Shown piece after piece: positions 6,142-7,676 of a stretch of DNA of 7,676 nt. Under the pieces are notes generated by a model, which was given only the letters and a program-made list of their open reading frames with translations, was not told the DNA's origin and searched no databases. Position 1 is the stretch's first letter, and each line of letters opens with the position of its first letter. Position numbers and translations under genes: made by a program. This stretch comes from Geothrix sp. Lineage in GTDB: Bacteria; Acidobacteriota; Holophagae; Holophagales; Holophagaceae. The stretch covers positions 1 through 7,676 of the forward strand of contig JAMPXL010000038.1 in NCBI GenBank assembly GCA_023701165.1, in the 5' to 3' direction.

Positions 6142-6243
6142 GGCTTCAGGGTACCCTGGGGCCATGAGCGTGAAGCAGGAGCGAAATGCCACGTTGGGGA
6201 CCATTCGCCCAAGGCGAAAGCGTGCGATAGGCGGAGGTGCCGC
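6142..6243. promoter_or_regulatory. Divergent regulatory region with two palindromes
   Basis: The gap between the yeiH and aminotransferase starts contains a perfect 12-base palindrome, CAGGGTACCCTG (6147-6158), directly upstream of the yeiH ATG. It also contains TTCGCC-CAA-GGCGAA (6204-6218), a 6-bp dyad that fits the T-N11-A pattern of LysR-type sites (T6205 to A6217). A third GCGAA half site is at 6181-6185. TACCCT inside the first palindrome could serve as a -10 element on either strand. No clear -35 is present, so the promoters themselves are not resolved. Regulation by a LysR-type protein is speculative. Confidence 0.4.
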
Positions 6244-7458
6244 GTGACGTCCCAGCTCATCCCCACCCGGCGCGCCTTTCCGGCGGACGATCCCATCTTC
6301 GCCCTGAACGCGGAGGCCCAGGCCCGGAAGGCGAAAGGGGAACCCATCCTCAATGCCACCGTGGGCGCACTGCTGGATGAGGCGGGCCAGCTGGTGGTGC
6401 TGGATGCGGTGATGGACCTGTGGCGCAGCCTGGGTGCCATGGAGGTGGCCCCCTACGCTCCCATCGCGGGCGATCCCGCTTTCCTGAAGGCGCTGGTGCA
6501 GCGCCATTGGCCCCTGGTGGCCACGGCCGGTCCGGCCTGTGCGACGCCCGGCGGTAGCGGGGCCCTGGCGCTCTCCCTGCGCAATTTCCTGGAACCTGGT
6601 CAGACGCTGCTCACCACGGCGCCCTTCTGGGGGCCCTATGCCACCCTCGCCGCCGAGAACGGCATGCGCCTGGCCACGGCGCCCTGGCCCGCGGCGGGAG
6701 CGGCGCTGGATGCGGCCGCCTGGGATGCGGCGCTGCGGGGCCTGATGAAGGCCCAGGGCCGCGTGATGGTCTGGCTCAACGACCCCTGCCACAACCCCAC
6801 GGGTCGCAGCCTCGGCGCGGGGGACCGCGCAGCGCTGCTGGGGCTGCTGCGCGACCTGTCGGCCCTGGGGCCGGTCACGCTGCTGCTGGACCTGGCCTAC
6901 CTGGACTACACCCGGGAGCCGGAGGCCGTGGCCTCGGCCATGAGGGACTACGCGGCCCTGGGGGCCGAGGGCCGGGTGCTGGTGGGTGCCGCCCTGTCCC
7001 TGTCCAAGGCCCTGACGCTGTATGGCGGCCGTGGCGGGGCCCTGGCGTTCCCGTGGTGTGACGACCCGGCCCTGCAGGCGGCCCTGACGCAGTCCTGCCG
7101 GGGCACCTGGTCCAACTGCCCCCGGGCGCCCCAGGCCCTGATGCTGCGGCTGGCACAGGACGGCAAGGCCCAGGCGCGGCTGGCCTCCGAACACCGGCAC
7201 TGGTCCGAGGTGCTGGCGGCGCGGGCCCTGGCCCTGGATGCAGCCCTGGAAGGAGAAGGCATGGCGGCCCTGCGCTGGCAGGGCGGGTTCTTCGTCACCG
7301 CGCCGTCGGCCTCCCCCGCCGCGGCCTGCGAAGGTCTCAAGGCCGAAGGCGTGTTCACGGTGCCGCTGCCCGAAGGCCTGCGCGTGGGCCTCTGCGGGCT
7401 GCGGGCAGAGGAGGCGCCGCGCTTCGCCCGGGCCCTGCGGAAGGTGGCCCTCCTCTGA
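6244..7458 (+). CDS. PLP-dependent aminotransferase, class I/II (aspartate/aromatic type)
   Basis: A fold-type I aminotransferase that would move an amino group between an amino acid and a 2-oxo acid using pyridoxal phosphate. The 404-residue product has the expected length. It shows TPGGSGALAL (101-110, cofactor phosphate region), NDPCHNPTG (179-187), LLDLAYLDY (214-222, with D216 and Y219 expected to contact the pyridine ring) and SLSKALTLYGGRGG (252-265). In the last motif K255 is the Schiff-base lysine and R263 a phosphate ligand. R380 in GLRVGL is the expected carboxylate-binding arginine. The CHNPTG and SKxxxLYxxRxG wording is closest to the aspartate/aromatic (AspC/TyrB-like) subgroup, but the substrate cannot be told. 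The start is GTG 6244, supported by GGAGG (6233-6237) at 6-base spacing. No in-frame ATG fits better. The frame is also open upstream, where it is antisense to yeiH. The stop is TGA. Confidence 0.9.
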   Translation: MTSQLIPTRRAFPADDPIFALNAEAQARKAKGEPILNATVGALLDEAGQLVVLDAVMDLWRSLGAMEVAPYAPIAGDPAFLKALVQRHWPLVATAGPACATPGGSGALALSLRNFLEPGQTLLTTAPFWGPYATLAAENGMRLATAPWPAAGAALDAAAWDAALRGLMKAQGRVMVWLNDPCHNPTGRSLGAGDRAALLGLLRDLSALGPVTLLLDLAYLDYTREPEAVASAMRDYAALGAEGRVLVGAALSLSKALTLYGGRGGALAFPWCDDPALQAALTQSCRGTWSNCPRAPQALMLRLAQDGKAQARLASEHRHWSEVLAARALALDAALEGEGMAALRWQGGFFVTAPSASPAAACEGLKAEGVFTVPLPEGLRVGLCGLRAEEAPRFARALRKVALL

Positions 7459-7466
7459 TTCGGGCT

Positions 7467-7494
7467 TGGACAGGCGCCCCATCTGAGGTATTCT
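7467..7494 (+). promoter_or_regulatory. Probable sigma70 promoter of the tRNA-Val gene
   Basis: TGGACA (7467-7472, five of six to the -35 consensus) and TATTCT (7489-7494, four of six to the -10 consensus) are 16 bases apart. They place the start near 7500-7502, only a few bases before the mature tRNA 5' end at 7505. The promoter begins 9 bases after the aminotransferase stop codon, so the tRNA is probably transcribed on its own. Confidence 0.7.
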
Positions 7495-7504
7495 GTTCGA
7501 CCGC

Positions 7505-7579
7505 GGGCGTATAACTCAGCGGTAGAGTGCTACCTTCACACGGTAGAAGTCCCAGGTTCGAATCCTGGTACGCCCACCA
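7505..7579 (+). tRNA. tRNA-Val (anticodon CAC)
   Basis: The 75 bases fold into a full cloverleaf. The acceptor stem is GGGCGTA/TACGCCC and the D stem is ACTC/GAGT with the AGCGGTA loop. The anticodon stem CTACC/GGTAG holds the loop TTCACAC, with anticodon CAC at 7537-7539. A 5-base variable loop follows, then the T stem CCAGG/CCTGG with the TTCGAAT loop. The discriminator is A7576, and the 3' CCA (7577-7579) is encoded in the DNA. It reads the GUG valine codon, which is the commonest or near-commonest Val codon expected in such a G+C-rich genome. Confidence 0.97.
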
Positions 7580-7650
7580 AAAACCCCCGCCGGGTGGCGA
7601 AAAAGGCTCCTCCGGGAGCCTTTGCAGCCGGAACCCGGCGAGGGGTTTTT
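7579..7650 (+). terminator. Nested, probably bidirectional terminator after tRNA-Val
   Basis: An outer stem pairs 7579-7595 with 7633-7650 (17 bp, one bulged A at 7641, GC-rich core, A5 at the left foot and T5 at the right foot). Inside it a second hairpin pairs 7602-7610 with 7615-7623 (9 bp, TCCG loop). The outer stem plus T5 ends the tRNA transcript. Read on the minus strand, both hairpins are followed by T5, so it should also stop transcription entering from the right. The outer stem begins at the last base of the tRNA CCA. Confidence 0.88.
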
Positions 7651-7676
7651 AAGTGCAGCCACCGCCAGGGCACCAC
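7651..7676. other. Window edge after the terminator, nothing identified
   Basis: These last 26 bases are too short to assign. They may be the beginning of the next intergenic region or the end of a gene converging from the right. Confidence 0.3.

Noticed and set aside
5353..6243. Long plus-strand open frame continuing upstream of the aminotransferase start, antisense to yeiH
   Set aside because: The sense-strand yeiH frame has clear family motifs, while the antisense translation is rich in Gly, Arg, His and Gln with no recognisable domain. Such open antisense frames are expected in G+C-rich genes.
6166..7482. Long minus-strand open frame extending yeiH upstream across the aminotransferase gene
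   Set aside because: The translated extension is low-complexity (Gln/Gly/Arg-rich) and antisense to a well-supported aminotransferase gene. The YeiH family starts near 6141.
1..7676. CRISPR array, insertion sequence, prophage, toxin-antitoxin or defence genes
   Set aside because: No regularly spaced repeats, transposase or integrase motifs, or nuclease/effector domains were found on either strand. The tRNA shows no duplicated 3' end within the window that would mark an integrated element.

Overview
The window is a G+C-rich bacterial chromosome segment (about two-thirds G+C by eye) with nine protein genes, one tRNA gene and very little non-coding DNA. The four translation genes (rplM, rpsI, rpsB, tsf) are unambiguous. 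Their order, the short one-core-repeat EF-Ts, the base composition and the flavour of the other proteins suggest an Acidobacteriota member, perhaps Holophagae (Geothrix/Holophaga-like). That placement is inference; no phylogeny was run.

Layout. Positions 1-2514, minus strand: rplM-rpsI, then rpsB-tsf. The rplM-rpsI pair starts from a plausible sigma70 promoter (2584-2612) and ends at a textbook intrinsic terminator (1628-1663). That terminator splits the four-gene block into two transcription units. Hairpins also lie in the rpsB leader (1605-1624), between rpsB and tsf (713-746) and in the rplM leader (2551-2565). Positions 2624-3703, minus strand: an orphan PseG/SpsG-like nucleotide-sugar hydrolase or GT-B-fold protein, just upstream of rplM.

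Positions 3806-4564, plus strand: a small membrane protein with a DUF4190-like double-helix N-terminus and a pilin-like second half. It converges, with a 3-base gap, on a minus-strand pair: a YeiH-family anion exporter (5170-6141) followed 20 bases later by a gamma-class carbonic anhydrase (4568-5149). Diverging from yeiH is a class I/II PLP aminotransferase (6244-7458, plus strand). The 102-base gap between them carries two palindromes. The window closes with a tRNA-Val(CAC) gene that has its own promoter and a nested, apparently bidirectional terminator.

How it works together: the left part is housekeeping translation (50S protein L13, 30S proteins S9 and S2, elongation factor Ts, and a Val tRNA at the far right). 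The middle part is metabolic and envelope genes with no clear shared pathway, except the likely co-transcription of the exporter and the carbonic anhydrase. I see no CRISPR array, insertion sequence, prophage, toxin-antitoxin or defence module. The most interesting items are regulatory structures and a few odd family contexts, not a new system.
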